Assembly: GCA_021234155.1 (NCBI GenBank)
Contig: JAJEKV010000003.1
Coordinates: 18,834,386-18,898,385, forward strand
Source of the DNA: Isoetes taiwanensis
Lineage: Eukaryota > Streptophyta > Lycopodiopsida > Isoetales > Isoetaceae
DNA: 64,000 nucleotides
Reading direction: 5' to 3'
Shown: positions 11,465 through 23,935 of the stretch, one piece after another
Position numbering within the stretch: the stretch's first letter is position 1
Layout: each line of letters starts with the position of its first letter
Made by a program: the position numbers and the translations under genes
Notes under the pieces: model-generated
Told to the model about the DNA's origin: nothing
Seen by the model: only the letters and a program-made list of their open reading frames with translations
Databases searched by the model: none

Positions 11465-11515
11465 TGGGGGATTTGAACCCTAGTCATTGCTCCTTAAGCC
11501 CCCCATTCTAACTAC
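11465..11515 (-). repeat. tRNA-like pol III promoter boxes (SINE-head candidate)
   Basis: On the minus strand an A-box-like TAGTTAGAATGG (plus 11503-11514) is followed about 35 nt later by a consensus B box, GGTTCAAATCC (plus 11469-11479). This spacing is normal for a tRNA gene. The flanks do not fold into a full cloverleaf by eye, so a tRNA-derived SINE head is more likely than a tRNA gene. Confidence 0.4.
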
Positions 11516-11778
11516 TAAATTAAACATTAATTCATTAAAGGGAAATTTACCAAAATAACCTTAATTGTTGACTTAATTCTAAAAAAGCCCCGTATTTTTA
11601 AAATTCCCAAAATGCCCTTAAATTTTAAATATTTTCCCAAATAGCCCCGTATCAATCTTGTTAATTTGAGATTTTCCGGCTTGTGAGAAAGGTTTTTGGT
11701 TTTTTTTTTAGCATGATTTCCTAAGATTGTTAGCATTTTGGTCGTCGGAAAATATTCCGGTGCTTCTAAAAATAGCTA

Positions 11779-12765
11779 GCAAATTTTTTAATATATGATT
11801 TCAAAGCTGAGGGTTTTGGGGTTTTTATTGCTTTTTTGCCCCTTTCCATCCGGGCATGCATTGCCACGAAATTTTTTCCCTCTCTGTGTGCACCATCTAT
11901 TCTCTGTGTGCACCATCTATTCACCGGCAGGTATAATCCATTTCGAAATGGATAGATCCTCTTTTAGTTCCAAACCAGGTGCGATTTCACATATTTTTGC
12001 TGATGGGTATGTGAAATGGTGTTTTTTGTTGCAACAGATGCTGTAGTGTTGTGGGTCTGTTGATCTGTGGATTGGTAAATCCATTTTGTAATTCGCTTTT
12101 GTTCATCTACTGATTTGGGAGTTTGAATAACTTTGGCTTTTTGTTTGCTTTGGATTCTTCAGAACATAGCTCTACAAGCCGAATCAACTCTGGGTCACAC
12201 TGGATTCGACAATTGCTAAAGGGGGATACATGTCAGATATTGTTTTTACTGAAGCGCATTAATGATTAGACAAGTCGAATCTGCATTTAGAGAGTTTGGT
12301 TGCTGTGTTCAAGTGCTGGGATCTTATTACTTAGATGCAACCACAAAGCCTTATTGCCAGATGCATGCCAGAACTCATGCCACAGTGCTTCCTTACGTCT
12401 TCAGCTTTGCCAAGAAAAGTTGGGCTATCTATCTATCCTATCTGATTGCAAATGGGTGGAGTTGCATGCCGCAATCGCCTACTGGTCCTTTTTAACCATG
12501 ATTTGATTTATACTAATTCTCGGCTTAGGCGTCGGTATTATAATGAGCCAGATAGAGTTTAGAAGAAAGAGGCAACAGAGGAATGCCCACATCCGTTTCT
12601 AAACTATAATTCTGGCCCATTATCTAGCTTACAGAGCTACCTCTCAGGTAATTTTGTTTTTGCCTTTTTCATCTTTACATTCTTCAGTCATTGTTCAGCT
12701 TGAGCTGGAGCTTTTCATCTCCTAAACGTGTCATTGCTTCTGCAATATAGCCGCCATGGTCTCAG

Positions 12766-12772
<7 letters not shown>
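11779..12772. other. Intergenic, no recognised gene
   Basis: The segment holds a short duplication (CTCTGTGTGCACCATCTATT twice, about 11881-11921) and open frames at 12262-12506 with no recognisable motif. A segment at about 12640-12710 (TACCTCTCAGGTAATTTTGTTTT and following) is echoed just after the LINE-B stub at about 13085-13150, so the stub sits between two related sequences. Confidence 0.45.
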
Positions 12773-12796
<24 letters not shown>

Positions 12797-13057
12797 TTGA
12801 AGAATATAGGAATATATTAAACCACTAGAATGTGATCAAGTACAATGATAAGTGTGGTGCTAAGAAATGAATTGCCCATCATGATTCACAATCTGTAGGA
12901 ATGTCGACCAAATTTCCCGCTTAACTGTGCCAGACAAGCTTGAGACTTGGTAAGCCTGCCACAGCTTATGCCTCAAGATCGGAACCAACCGCAAAGGGCT
13001 AAGCACTGCATTCAAGATAAGAAATAATATTGGTGTAGAAGGTTGTCTAACATACAA
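12773..13057 (-). mobile_element. LINE-B 3' stub with poly(A) tail
   Basis: On the plus strand a T-run (about 12773-12798) precedes 260 bp that read on the minus strand as the C-terminus of a LINE-B ORF2 (ILRHKLWQAYQ, then IVNHDGQF before the stop) and a short 3' UTR. A related ending (LRYKLFQSF..., with DGQF in another frame) closes the nested LINE-B copy at about 61170-61280. It is a 5'-truncated insertion. Confidence 0.6.
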
Positions 13058-13950
13058 TTTCGTTCACTGCCCGGCTTACAGGACTTCCTCTCGGGTTATT
13101 TCCTTTATCTCAGGTAATTTTGTTTTAACTTTTCATCTTTAAACCGACCCCTCTGTCTATTCTTCTGTCATTTTTAGATCTTGCTTACATGAATGCAAGC
13201 GCGAGTTCAACATGACTCATTTTTTATGTATCGAAGACTTGAAAATCTGGCTTATTTCCTTTTGCTTACTTCTTCAAAAAAGATTTATTTCTCAAAAATA
13301 ACAGCCCTTGGCAGGATGGCAACATCTGATTCTAGGTTACAAACATCTCAAGCTTATTATAAAATTTGCACTTCCTTATCTTGCTAGGAAAAATGTATTA
13401 CTCCAGGACATGTTTCAATTGATCTCCAATTGATGTTATTGCCAATGTTCTGGTGATTATGCTGAGGGGCTCAATTTTTATGGGGTCTTGCAGCATGCCA
13501 TTTGTATTTGGCATGAGCTGTGAAGAGCCTATCATGCCATTTATATTCAACATGACATGTAATTTAGTTGCTTGATCCCAAATTGTAAGTATTTCTTTTT
13601 AATCACTGCCTTTATTTGCTCGGATCTGGTGTAATGTCATCTAATACGGGTGCAGCAAGATCTTCACAAGTGTGGCTCCTCCTTGAATTGTTCTACATCA
13701 ACTTGGCTAAATCACTACCAAGAGAGGTAAAATATGCTCCTCATGCATGTCCTATTGATGGTAGTGTTAAACCCTCAACCAGCTTGAGAGTTTATGGTTC
13801 AAAGAACTCTTATATATGGACCAAGAACCTATTGCACTAGAATATTTTAAATCTGTGTAAACTTGAGAGCAGTCTGACTGAAACACCTACAACAAACATG
13901 GTTTCACCAAGCAAATGCAGCAAGAATCTAGGAACACTTTAGGTGACAAG
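13058..13950. other. Intergenic, no recognised gene
   Basis: Open frames at 13193-13387 and 13616-13840 carry no motif that I recognise. The latter contains an exon-like GAGAG|GTAAAA border at about 13728 without a partner exon. Confidence 0.4.
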
Positions 13951-14190
13951 AAGCAAATGAGGCAATGGTGAAACTGCAATCAGTGGAAGCTTTTATTCTT
14001 CCCTTGATCTCTTTGATTATGCCACTACATGTTGCTATATGCTAACCTATAGCCACATGGCACATGCAGGAAGCAAATGAAGCAGTGGCACAACTGTAAT
14101 CGATAGAAGATTTTATTCTTCTCTTCATGTCACTAACTATGCCACTGCCTGTTGTTACACTCATCATAGCTGCATGGCACGTGCCAAGAC
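13951..14190. repeat. Tandem duplication, period 120 bp
   Basis: Two adjacent units start with AAGCAAATGA at 13951 and 14071 and share CA.TGG.GAAG.TTTTATTCTTC and ATGCCACTACATGTTG/ATGCCACTGCCTGTTG. The divergence is perhaps 15-20%. Non-coding. Confidence 0.8.
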
Positions 14191-15390
14191 TTCATTTTCT
14201 CTGGTGGATATTTGTTGCAGTGATTCTAGCTACAATTTGCAGCTTAGGTGCTTAAGAATATTGCTTTCTATCATGAGTTCTAGCTTAGTATTTGCAGCTA
14301 GGAATGTTGCAAGCTCATTTCATATTGACGGACATATTTTTGGAGGGATGTAGCACATGCTTTTCAGCTTGCAGAGTGTAATTAGATTATTGTTCATACC
14401 GACAACTTATGAACGTATGTTAGCACAAAGTTGAAGGATAAGTAACGTTTTTAACATGTCACTATTATTTCAACCTTGGGTTGCTACATTGTCTTTGTAT
14501 GTTTTTGAATTTCCATCTATTATCAAATAGTTGCGCAAAAAATGCTACCACTTATTTTCTTTTCTAAAGGCATAATAGAACCTTATTATCATTTACACAA
14601 GCCTTGCCCATTGTAGTCTAGGGACCATGCAACACCATGAATGAAAGACGATTGTGATTGTCCTCTATAACCATACAATTACACATTGGAGTTTTGAAGA
14701 CAACTATTGTAGTATGGAAGTATTGTAGTATTGTAGTATTGTCGCTCCATCTTCTTCCCACCCTCATATACCAACACCAATGTAAGACTTTGTAGCCAAA
14801 GCCTGACAATGCTGGATAAAACTTTAGATGCAAGGAATCAAATTCAATTTCTACAATAAAATCGTATGGCCTCTAATTTTGTTGATAATGAAGTGTAATT
14901 AGCAAGAAAGTATTTCGACTCAAGTATTTAGTTAATTAATGGCTGTATTTTCAGAAATTGACACTAGAAGATGATATGCAGCAGAACGACAAATGTTACC
15001 CTATATGCAAGTTGCTCTAGACCCACGACTGTTTCTTAAAAAGCTTGAGAAGTCAATAATACAGTAGGAGTGTGTTCCATAGGCAAGCAATGTCAAAGGC
15101 CCATTATTGTGTATTCTTCAGTTGAACGGTAATTTAAGATGACACTTGGTGCCATCGTATATCAAATGTAAATTTTCTTTGTGGCACTATTCTTTCTATG
15201 GCTCATTTACTTTGGCTATGTCTAATAAGGTGTCATCCAAATTGCTTAAAAATTCCTTTAATGTGCAACATTATACTCCTCTATTACATGCAAGTTTCAG
15301 TTCTCAATTGGCCACATTGTCAATGTCCAAAAACACCTCCATTCAAATGTCACGATATAATAAAATCAGAATAATATATCTTTGAAATTT
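14191..15390. other. Intergenic AT-rich DNA
   Basis: Nothing gene-like was found. A short GTATTGTAGTATT microrepeat lies near 14705-14740. The open frames here are short and lack motifs. Confidence 0.5.
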
Positions 15391-16174
15391 TCTACCTATT
15401 TATATTATTAATCTTTTTCAAATTTATGAAGATATAAAGACCTACGAATTCCATTTCTCTGCTTGCATGGTGTCTTTCCCAATCAAGATATAAGATTTTG
15501 AACTCTTAATAATTTATCTTTTCTAAACTACAAGAAATTTGTCCTGAGCAAGAATTGCTAAACTCCATTTATTGAATATGAATGAATGGTAGGAGCATTT
15601 TTTACTCTCCCTCCAATGTACAATGGTACGTTGAATGTCTTTCTTTTCGTTGGTATTGTAAACACACATCCTTGATTGCCATAGTTGCGCATATTCTTTT
15701 CCTGAGTTCAAATACATATCGAGGAAAAACCATAATATTACATCCTATTTTACATGGGAAGGGGACAATAGAGGTATCACTTGATTGTTAGGGTTGCTCA
15801 CATTCTTTTCCTTTGTCCAAATACGTATCAAAGAACTAACATTACATTCTATTTTGTATAGGAAGGGGGCAACAAATTACTTGGCATGTTGAAACACGAG
15901 TAGTTGGGAGCTTCAAGCCAGATGTTGCAGTGGAAATGCCCAAAGTTTTGTATATGAAATACGTCTGGCAGGGTGTGCTTCATTGTTGCTCCCACAATCT
16001 TCAAATAAAATTTCTATGCTCCGAATCGTTTTTGAGTATTAAACAAGTAACTTGGACAATAACTTAAACGAGCAAAATTGACAACCCTACATATGTTCCT
16101 AAACCCTACATCTTATTCATACATTCTACAATAAAATTGTATTTATGCCCGGCAACGCCGGGCACCATAACTAG
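15391..16174 (+). mobile_element. Candidate non-autonomous Helitron; the 3' terminus is the strong part
   Basis: The right end has the classical Helitron 3' structure. A 7-bp GC hairpin (GCCCGGC, loop AAC, GCCGGGC; 16147-16163) is followed 7 nt later by CTAG (16171-16174), and then a T where host DNA would begin. The left end is tentative: a TC-starting TCTACCTATTTATATTATTA at 15391 resembles plant Helitron 5' termini, but it follows a T rather than the expected A. No Rep/helicase coding is present. The body contains an internal duplication (about 15660-15770 and 15785-15870). The 3' end lies about 495 bp upstream of the V-ATPase start codon, so the insertion would sit in that gene's promoter region. 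Confidence 0.5.
15660..15870. repeat. Direct duplication inside the Helitron candidate
   Basis: Two copies share CACATTCTTTTCCT (or CATATTCTTTTCCT), CAAATAC.TATC.A.GAA and ATTACAT.CTATTTT followed by GGGAAGGGG.CAA. The unit is about 105 bp. Confidence 0.7.
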
Positions 16175-16668
16175 TATTTTATAGTTCCGAAATTCGTGTG
16201 TTCTTTATTTCACAGGTTGCTAAACTCTTTAGCTGCATTTTGAAAGATAAAAAGTAGTTCGTTGGCTATAGAGAATTTCGTTTCTAAATGTTCGGGGTTA
16301 TGGTTTTGAATTGATGGTCAAAACATGACTTTGAACATATGATTTAAGCCACTTCACCCTTCGCCATGGAGGGCAGCCCGCCGTGCACAAACACCTTGTT
16401 TTCTATGGCCTCTACGTGCCCTTTTGCTGCTTATTATTATTTGGTAGGGAAATAAAATGCTTTGAAAACAAAACTTGGCCGTCAAACCGGCTACCCTTCA
16501 CCTTTTTCAATCCTCGGGGTCGGACTTCTAGTTCAGGAGGCCACCGGAACTGCAGATGCAGCTTCGCGCCTCCAATGCATAATCCTAGATCTTATGTTTC
16601 TTCATTCTACATAGGAGGCATTTTTCCTTGATCTGTAACGTTTTGGTCAAATTCTACCAGATTTGGAC
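16175..16668 (+). promoter_or_regulatory. Upstream region and 5' UTR of the V-ATPase subunit a gene
   Basis: About 490 bp lie between the Helitron-like end and the ATG. No clear TATA box close to a likely start site was seen. The last 200 bp are C/T-rich and free of in-frame upstream ATGs that would extend the subunit-a reading, which is plausible for a 5' UTR. The assignment rests on position only. Confidence 0.4.
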
Positions 16669-19600
16669 ATGGCTCGTTTTTCCGAGTATCCCCCCATGAC
16701 CTTGTTGCGGTCTGAGGAGATGTGCTTGGCGCAGCTCATTTTGCCCGTAGAGTCGGCTCGGGACACAGTTGCATACTTAGCACAGATCGGCGTCCTTCAA
16801 TTTAAAGATGTATGTATTCTTTTCCATGGTAGGTCACGTTAAGACTTGTAGATTTGTTAGTGAGTATCCTGGAATTGGGCGTTCTTGAAGTTGGAAACAT
16901 TTTTTAGTTATTTGCGTAGCAGTTAGAAGAAGGTGGGATCAGATCAAGCTAAGACAATGATACCCTCACGAAGTGGGCACACTGTTCACAATTTATAATA
17001 GTTGTCACAATTCGCGAGTCATATAACGAGGTTGATTATGTGATGATAGTGCTACAAACATGTCCTCTCTGCAGCGTTGAAATGATCATTGCAATAAAAA
17101 TGGAGGAAGTGGATCCTGTCAATGCACTTGTGTCTCTTTACATGCAAGCGTACAGCACAGATCCATTGGAGATTAGCCAAAGGAACAAGACAACCGCTTC
17201 GAATATGTAAACAACAGAAATCACTCCATCTCACAGACACCAAATGTCAAGTGAAGTAGAACCTTGTGTCAAGACTGGAAAAATAAAGGAAGTGCGAAGA
17301 GACATTACAGTGTTTTGTTCAACCAGAGGCTTATGAATGTACAGAACTTCCCGCCAGGTTATGTGAATGGTGCAGATGGCACGGGTGTTTGGATGTCTAG
17401 TTACTAAAATACGATTGTTTAGACAAGGATGCTGCTGAAACGGCCTAGACAGAATAGGCATTATGGTTTCTGTGAGACATAAACAATACCAGTGATATTA
17501 CAGTTATGTTCCCAGTATCATGTTGTACCCTTTGCCTTAAATATTGCATTGCAAATATTTATTTATCCTCTTCACAGGTATTCAAGCTGTCATCTTGTGA
17601 GGTTCTAGAGTTATCTTTGCCCTTCAAAACATAGGCTGATTATATACTGTAGAAATATCTGAAGGTGTGATATGGTACATTGGCTAGTGTAATGACGAAC
17701 TGCTTTGTGGTTGCTTTTCACAGCTAAACCCACAGAAGAGTCCATTTCAACGCACTTATGCCAATCAGGTAGTTTATTTGGATCCATACATTTCTTCTAG
17801 ATTGGGCATGCTATAATATCTTCTTTTCTGAGAACAGGTTAAACGCTGCAGTGAGATGGCCAGAAAACTTCATTACTTTAAGAATCAAATGGCCAAAGCA
17901 GGAATTTTACTTTTACCAAGGCCTTTAACACAGAAGGATGTTGATTTAGATGAGCTGGAGGTAAAGGCCTTACCATGATTAGAATGGTATGTTTACATTT
18001 GGATTTCTAGGTTCATTTCTTTGATCTAGATTTCAAGATAGAACCTATGGTTGCAGATTAAGCTTGCTGATCTTGAAATGGAGCTGCTGGAAATTGAATC
18101 GAACAGTGAGCAGCTAGTGCGGAGTCAAAGCGAACTCTCAGAGTTTCAATTGGTCCTGTCAAAGGTAAGATCCGTTTGATGTGAAGTGAGGGAATATAAC
18201 TGCTTTGTTGTGGATGCAAACAATCTCCTCATATTACTAATACAGAATCACTCATTTAATTGTGCCAAAGAGGTAATAGCTTTCCTAATGTTGATTCTTA
18301 TTCACTTCTGTCAAGGCCGGCAGATTTTTCCACACAACTCCCATCTCACCTTTAAGGGAGTTTGACGATCTTGCTGCTAATGGGTCTGCAGATAGCCCTT
18401 TACTTATAGAACAGGTTTGTATTTTCAAGCATAGCTGCCCAATATTAGAACATTATTGTTCGAACTGCTTTGATCAATTACAGTTGGTCATATTAATGCA
18501 GGAGATGCAGGTTGATCCATCTAAGCAGGGGAGATTGGGCTTCATAACTGGCCTGGTGCCAAAAGCCAAGGCTGCTCCATTTGAAAGGATCCTGTTTCGT
18601 GCGACTCGTGGAAATATGTTGTTTAAGCAAGCCCCTATAGAAGGGCCTGTTCAAGATCCAGCAACTGGGGAAAAGGTGTCTTATCTTTTAGATACAGATA
18701 GTATAGATGTTTGTATTTTGATTGAACATTTGGATGATTAATACCTTTATCTGCATTGGCTTTGTGTATTTTAGGTAGAAAAAGTGGTGTTTGTAATATT
18801 CTTTTCGGGGGAGTGGCTACAAACAAAAGTTATAAGAATTTGTGAAGCATTTGGAGCTAATCGGTACTCATTTCCTGAAGAGGCAGACACACTGCGCCAA
18901 ATGAGGTCTGAGGTAGTCTCTTGAATTCTGAACGCAAATCACTAAATGCATTCATGCTTGCGTCAATGGAGATAACCCATTTCTTTGGATGGGGCTGTTC
19001 AAAAAGGCATGTATTGCCCGTACCAGATCAGATCAGTAATTGTCTATGCCTTGGAAAAGTTGGAGTTGGAAATGTCTAACATATGTTTTCAATGTTCCTT
19101 TTTACATTTTGGAAAATTTGTCCAGTGCTTGCCCTGCTTCATGGTTGATAAATGTAGTTTTTAATAGTAGATGTTGTTGCTTATGTTAATCCTCTTCACG
19201 GTGCAGGTCAGTAGAAGACTTGCTGAACTGAAGACAACCATTGATGCAGGAAATCATCATAGAGATGATGTGCTAACAACCATTGGGCAGCAGCTCTACT
19301 TCTGGATGGTGATGGTGAGCATCTGCTGCCTTTGAAAACATTGTTAGTGCTTCATGAGCTAGATTAATGTGAAGGCTTTTCATCCAAAACTTGATTGTTA
19401 GGTGCACCATTGAATGCCTTTATCTGATTAGATTTTTAGTTATTCCAATGCACTTTTGACTAAATTATTAGTTATTTTGATGCATTGTTCTGTTCATAAA
19501 CATTCTCAAAGTAGTAGGATCATATTTTGCTGGAGTAAACATGACCTTGCTAATTAATCCATGCTTGCACATGGAGCAAATGAGCTTCACGGTGCTTAAC

Positions 19601-22471
19601 TGCCTCTGTACTTGGCTGTACAGCACGAAAAACCTTGTGCAAACTATACTAAATGTCATACTTGTATTGGGTTTGTCAGTCTATTTAGATATGAAATAAA
19701 TATCACATCAAATTCCTACCATCCACGTAGCGCTATCATAGCTTTGTATCCTAGATTTTAGCTCTTCTTTGGTCATCCCTATAAAATGTTGTAACCTTGA
19801 TTGCATAAAGGTCAAGAAAAAAGCACACAGAATCAACTTCAGACAGCTGTCGTCTATTTGGCTGACTTCTTTTTGGTTATTGGCTGCGTAAAAGGTTATT
19901 ACACCCAATGCTCTGAAAGTCCCCTGTCCCTAATCATAGCTGCAGACGGGAATCCTTCATAGGGTTTCTTTTGCCCATGATATTTTCATGTCTCCTGTCT
20001 TTTATCTAAATAATTGATTGTTTGATTTTTGCCATTTAGCCTTCATGTCTGAAGTGATGGCTGCAGTGCAGGTCCAAAGAGAGAAAGCTGTCTATCATAC
20101 TTTGAACATGTTCAACATAGATGTTACTAGAAAATGCCTCGTTGCTGAGGCATGGTGCCCTGCAGCGGCAAAATCTCAGGTAGGGCGATTTCAATGATGT
20201 GGTGTGTTATGACATTGCTCCTTGTTTGGGTGACTTCTGACTATAGTAATTTTAAAGATACAAACAGCATTACAGCGAGCAGCTGTTGACAGCAACTCTC
20301 AAGTAGGAGCTATATTTCATGAATTGAAAACAAAGGAAATGCCGCCAACATATTTTAACACTAACAAATTTTTTGGGGGATTTCAAGCAATTATAGATGC
20401 ATATGGGTACATCTCTACGCCATTATTGTTGTTTACACTTGATTTCTAGCCAACTTACGTGCTTGATTAACCCTTGGAGGTCAGTCATTGTTTAATGTTT
20501 CTTGCTTACGTGGACACAGGGTGGCCAGATACCGTGAAATCAATCCTGGCGTATTTACCACTGTGACATTTCCTTTCCTTTTTGCTGTTATGTTTGGGGA
20601 CTGGGGCCATGGAGTCGTTCTTTTGTTAGCCAGTCTTTACCTCATTTTAAGTGAAAAGAGGCTTGGTCGAAAGGTACTGTCATTAAAGTACATTTTACTT
20701 TGCTTTTACTCCTATACATCCTCCATTCATAAACTTAACATGGTGTATTTTCCATGCAGAAATTGGGGGATATTATGGCAATGACGTTTGCGGGAAGATA
20801 TCTGCTCTTGTTGATGTCTATCTTTTCCATATATACTGGGTTCATCTACAATGAGTTTTTCTCAGTTCCATTTCATATTTTTGGTAATTCTGCATACACA
20901 TGCAGGGAACAGCTCTGCAGGTAGACACAATCTCTTTCATGAGATGATTAGCGATAGATATTCATGGCCAGGCAAAATTTGGTCGGTCGTTTGCAGGGAT
21001 GCCTCGACAACAGGACTCGTGAAGACAGGGAAGACTTATCCTTTTGGTGTTGATCCTGTATGGCATGGCACTCGATCTGAGTTACCATTTCTGAACTCTA
21101 TGAAGATGAAGATGTCTGTTATTTTGGGTGTTTCTCATATGATGTTGGGCCTGGTACTTAAGTACTTCAATGCCAAGTTTTTCAGTAGTCCATTAGATAT
21201 CTGGTAATCCTCTTCGTCTACTTTTATCAACTCGACATAGATATACCATGCATGATGATGACTAGAAGCTTTTTAAATTCTGGTGCTGATGAGTCAACAA
21301 CCAGTTATTACCTTATTTGTAACAAATGCAGATTTCGTGATGGAATTTTAAAACTGCACTACATTAATATGTATTGGTATTTATCTTTTCAGGTATCAAT
21401 TCTTGCCGCAGATTTTTTTCCTTGGAGCATTGTTTGGATATCTCTCCCTTCTTATAGTTATCAAGTGGTGCTCAGGGTCCCAGGCTGATTTGTACCATGT
21501 CATGATATACATGTTTCTAAGCCCCACGGATAATCTTGGTGAAAACCAACTTTTTTGGGGTCAACGGCCTTTCCAAGTGAGCATTTCACTTTAGCATTTT
21601 GTCACTCCTGAGTTTTGATTGATTTCCCCGTCGGCGTGATACAGATACTTTTGCTTCTCATTGCATTTGTTGCTGTACCCACAATGCTGTTACCAAAACC
21701 GCTTATTCTGAGGAAGCAACATCGTGAGGTAGGTCATCAAACCCCATATCTTTTGCGTGGGAAACTGTGCTTTTTTGATGATCAGGTGGAAGAAGCACCT
21801 TTTGTCCAGAGTTTCTGTTGAAGCACAGCAGTCATTTTGTTTTTTGTTTCTTGTTGATTTTTTTACTACAGAGGCTACAAGGTCGTGCATATGGTGTCTT
21901 AGGTGGGTCTGATATAGATTCTGTGGATGGAAATGAAGACGAGCATGAGGAATTTGAGTTTGGGGAGATATTTGTTCACCAGATGATTCATACAATTGAG
22001 TTTGTCCTTGGTGCAGTCTCCAATACTGCATCTTATCTTCGTCTTTGGGCTCTCAGGTCATAATATTGCCTGCTCATATTCTCTAGCTTACATATAGGCC
22101 ATAAGTATAGGCTAAAGTTTATTCATTGATGCAGCTTGGCACATGCACAGCTATCTGCAGTCTTCTATGACAGAGTTTTGCTGCTTGCATGGAGGTATGT
22201 TAGTTATACTGTTACATAGTGGTTGTACATTATGAGATAAATTGACGTTTATTTTTGTCATGGCAGCTACAATAACGTTTTCATCCGAGTAATTGGCCTA
22301 ACGGTCTTTGCAAGTGCAACTATTGGAGTATTACTAATCATGGAAACATTAAGTGCATTTCTACATGCGCTTAGATTGCATTGGGTTGAGTTTCAAGATA
22401 AGTTCTACAAGGCTGATGGCTACTTGTTCTGTCCCTTCTCCTTTGAAACACTTGAAATTGAAGATGAATGA
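16669..22471 (+). CDS. VHA-a: V-type proton ATPase subunit a (VHA-a), 18 exons, 810 aa
   Basis: This is the membrane subunit of the V0 sector that carries protons through the vacuolar, trans-Golgi or endosomal H+-ATPase. Exons: 16669-16809, 17724-17768, 17838-17960, 18057-18164, 18316-18414, 18502-18675, 18775-18912, 19207-19314, 20072-20179, 20258-20406, 20520-20673, 20760-20920, 20997-21203, 21393-21576, 21645-21728, 21872-22056, 22135-22194 and 22267-22471. All borders are GT/AG and the phases agree. The sum is 2433 nt, i.e. 810 residues, the normal family length (about 800-840). The N-terminal half is the cytosolic stator arm ([19 protein letters not shown]). The C-terminal half is the hydrophobic proton channel ([34 protein letters not shown]). 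The essential channel arginine is present at about residue 718 in [16 protein letters not shown]. It starts at the ATG giving [10 protein letters not shown]. No stops or frameshifts were found, so it is likely functional. The paralogue class (vacuolar or TGN type) cannot be assigned. Confidence 0.95.
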
Positions 22472-22781
22472 CCTTTGGACATGGTAATGTCCCCCCCTAC
22501 TGTTTTCAAGCCTACAAATGGTCAACAGAGATATCTGGACACTTTTGCTGGTATGTGAAACTAGCAGGGTGATGTATGTATATTTGTCCAATTGCTGAGG
22601 TAGTTTAGTAGAAATCAACTGTCCGAGGAGATGCTTAGCTTGTACAATGAAATTTTGGCTAAACATATAAAAAGCTGTGCTTGTTATCAGTGCCTTGGCA
22701 CTTCAATTAATGAAAACCCTTAAATATAAGCACGTTCCAGATTTTCTGGAGACATTTTGTTGTTTTGGCAGGAATTCTATC

Positions 22782-22787
22782 AATAAA
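22782..22787 (+). terminator. Putative poly(A) signal AATAAA of the V-ATPase gene
   Basis: A canonical AATAAA lies 311 nt after the TGA stop, in AT-rich DNA with T-rich stretches. Plant signals are loose, so this is only a candidate. Confidence 0.35.
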
Positions 22788-23935
22788 ACAATTTTTGTCC
22801 TTCGCTGGTTTAACAACAAAACGTTGATAGATAATTACAAAGGGTGGCTAGGAGATCAATGAGTTGAATTCGTCAAATGAATGTACTGTCTTTGCAGAAA
22901 TTAGCTAATTGTACTATACACAAGGCTTCGTCTTAGAGATTTCTGAGATTACTCTTCAATTAGTGTTTCTGCAGCATTTTCAACTATTTTTTTAACTTTT
23001 AACAGCAATAAGCAACTTTCCAGCAATTAAGCAACTTGAAGTGGGATACGTTAGAAACTTGGTGGCAGCATGGTTGAGCTGGCCAAAGTTCAAAATTCCC
23101 CTGGGGGGTTATGCCACCTGGCACCCCTTTTTTCCTGTAAATGTCAAGATCTAGCACTATGGTACTTTACCTTGCATTTTGCTGTGTTTACCCAAAATTC
23201 TCAGATTTTACCAAGCATTCTGGCCTGTTGAATCGCACCAATGCATATCTAATAGACATTTCTGTATACGTAAATGCAGATGAATAACATTCTGCAGCCT
23301 ATCACCTAAAAGCAAGTTAGGTTCGATTCTACGCTCTATGGCAATAACGTCTTGCCATGTGGCCTCTTTTCTTTTGCAAGAATGTGAAGTGCATGCCACT
23401 TTTTGCATACCAAGGTTTTTTACTCCACGTTCTTCAATTTTTTTTTTTTTTTTTACTCGATGTTCCACCTGTTTATGTTACGGATCACACCAATGATCCA
23501 TACCTTTTATATCTCCAAAGCCATATTACAGTGCTTTGTCAGATAAAACAAGGTGACACAAACTACAAACCATCTAGAATTGCTATATTATAATCAAACT
23601 GTTAGCAAAGACAAATAATCTGTGAAAAACAAATGAACACAACTCAACTAACCTACGGATGTTAGCCAAACCTCCAAAACCAGTTTAAGAACCCTGTGCC
23701 AGAAGTTACACCAATAGCCTCTATAATCAAACTCAATTTCACCAAAACTAGAGAAAGATCCATCCAGATAACCAATTTATGGTAGTTCACCGCCCAATTG
23801 GATCAAACGCTGCTAAGATCTGGCAGAATTATGGCAAGGCTTGTTGGCAATGGCAAAGCATTAAGCAAAGGCAATTTATCAGACAAGATTATCGTTATTA
23901 GTCAAAAGAAGTTTGTACTAAAAGTGGGTAGGACC
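22788..23935. other. Intergenic, no recognised gene
   Basis: It includes a T-run at about 23438-23455 that could be the poly(A) tail of a minus-strand retroelement, but no element body was recognised next to it. No motif-bearing open frame was found. Confidence 0.45.

Larger units (their letters stand above)
10855..11778. mobile_element. Foldback element: ~125-bp inverted arms around a minisatellite
   Basis: The left arm (about 10855-10983) and right arm (about 11648-11778) are reverse complements with small indels. Shared words, left-arm orientation, include ATCTTAGGAAATCA, CCGGAAAATC and CAAATTAACAAGATTGATA. The enclosed 660 bp hold imperfect tandem repeats and, on the minus strand, a tRNA-like head. 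No transposase frame is present, so it would be non-autonomous. Target-site duplications were not evident by eye. Confidence 0.65.

Noticed and set aside
11465-11515. Minus-strand tRNA gene
   Set aside because: Box spacing is right, but no cloverleaf closes around it; kept only as a SINE-head candidate.
18484-18741. Small stand-alone gene
   Set aside because: It is exon 6 of the V-ATPase subunit a gene read through into the next intron.
20851-21207. Stand-alone 118-residue protein
   Set aside because: It spans an exon-intron-exon of the V-ATPase gene; splice sites at 20920 and 20997 give the proper reading.
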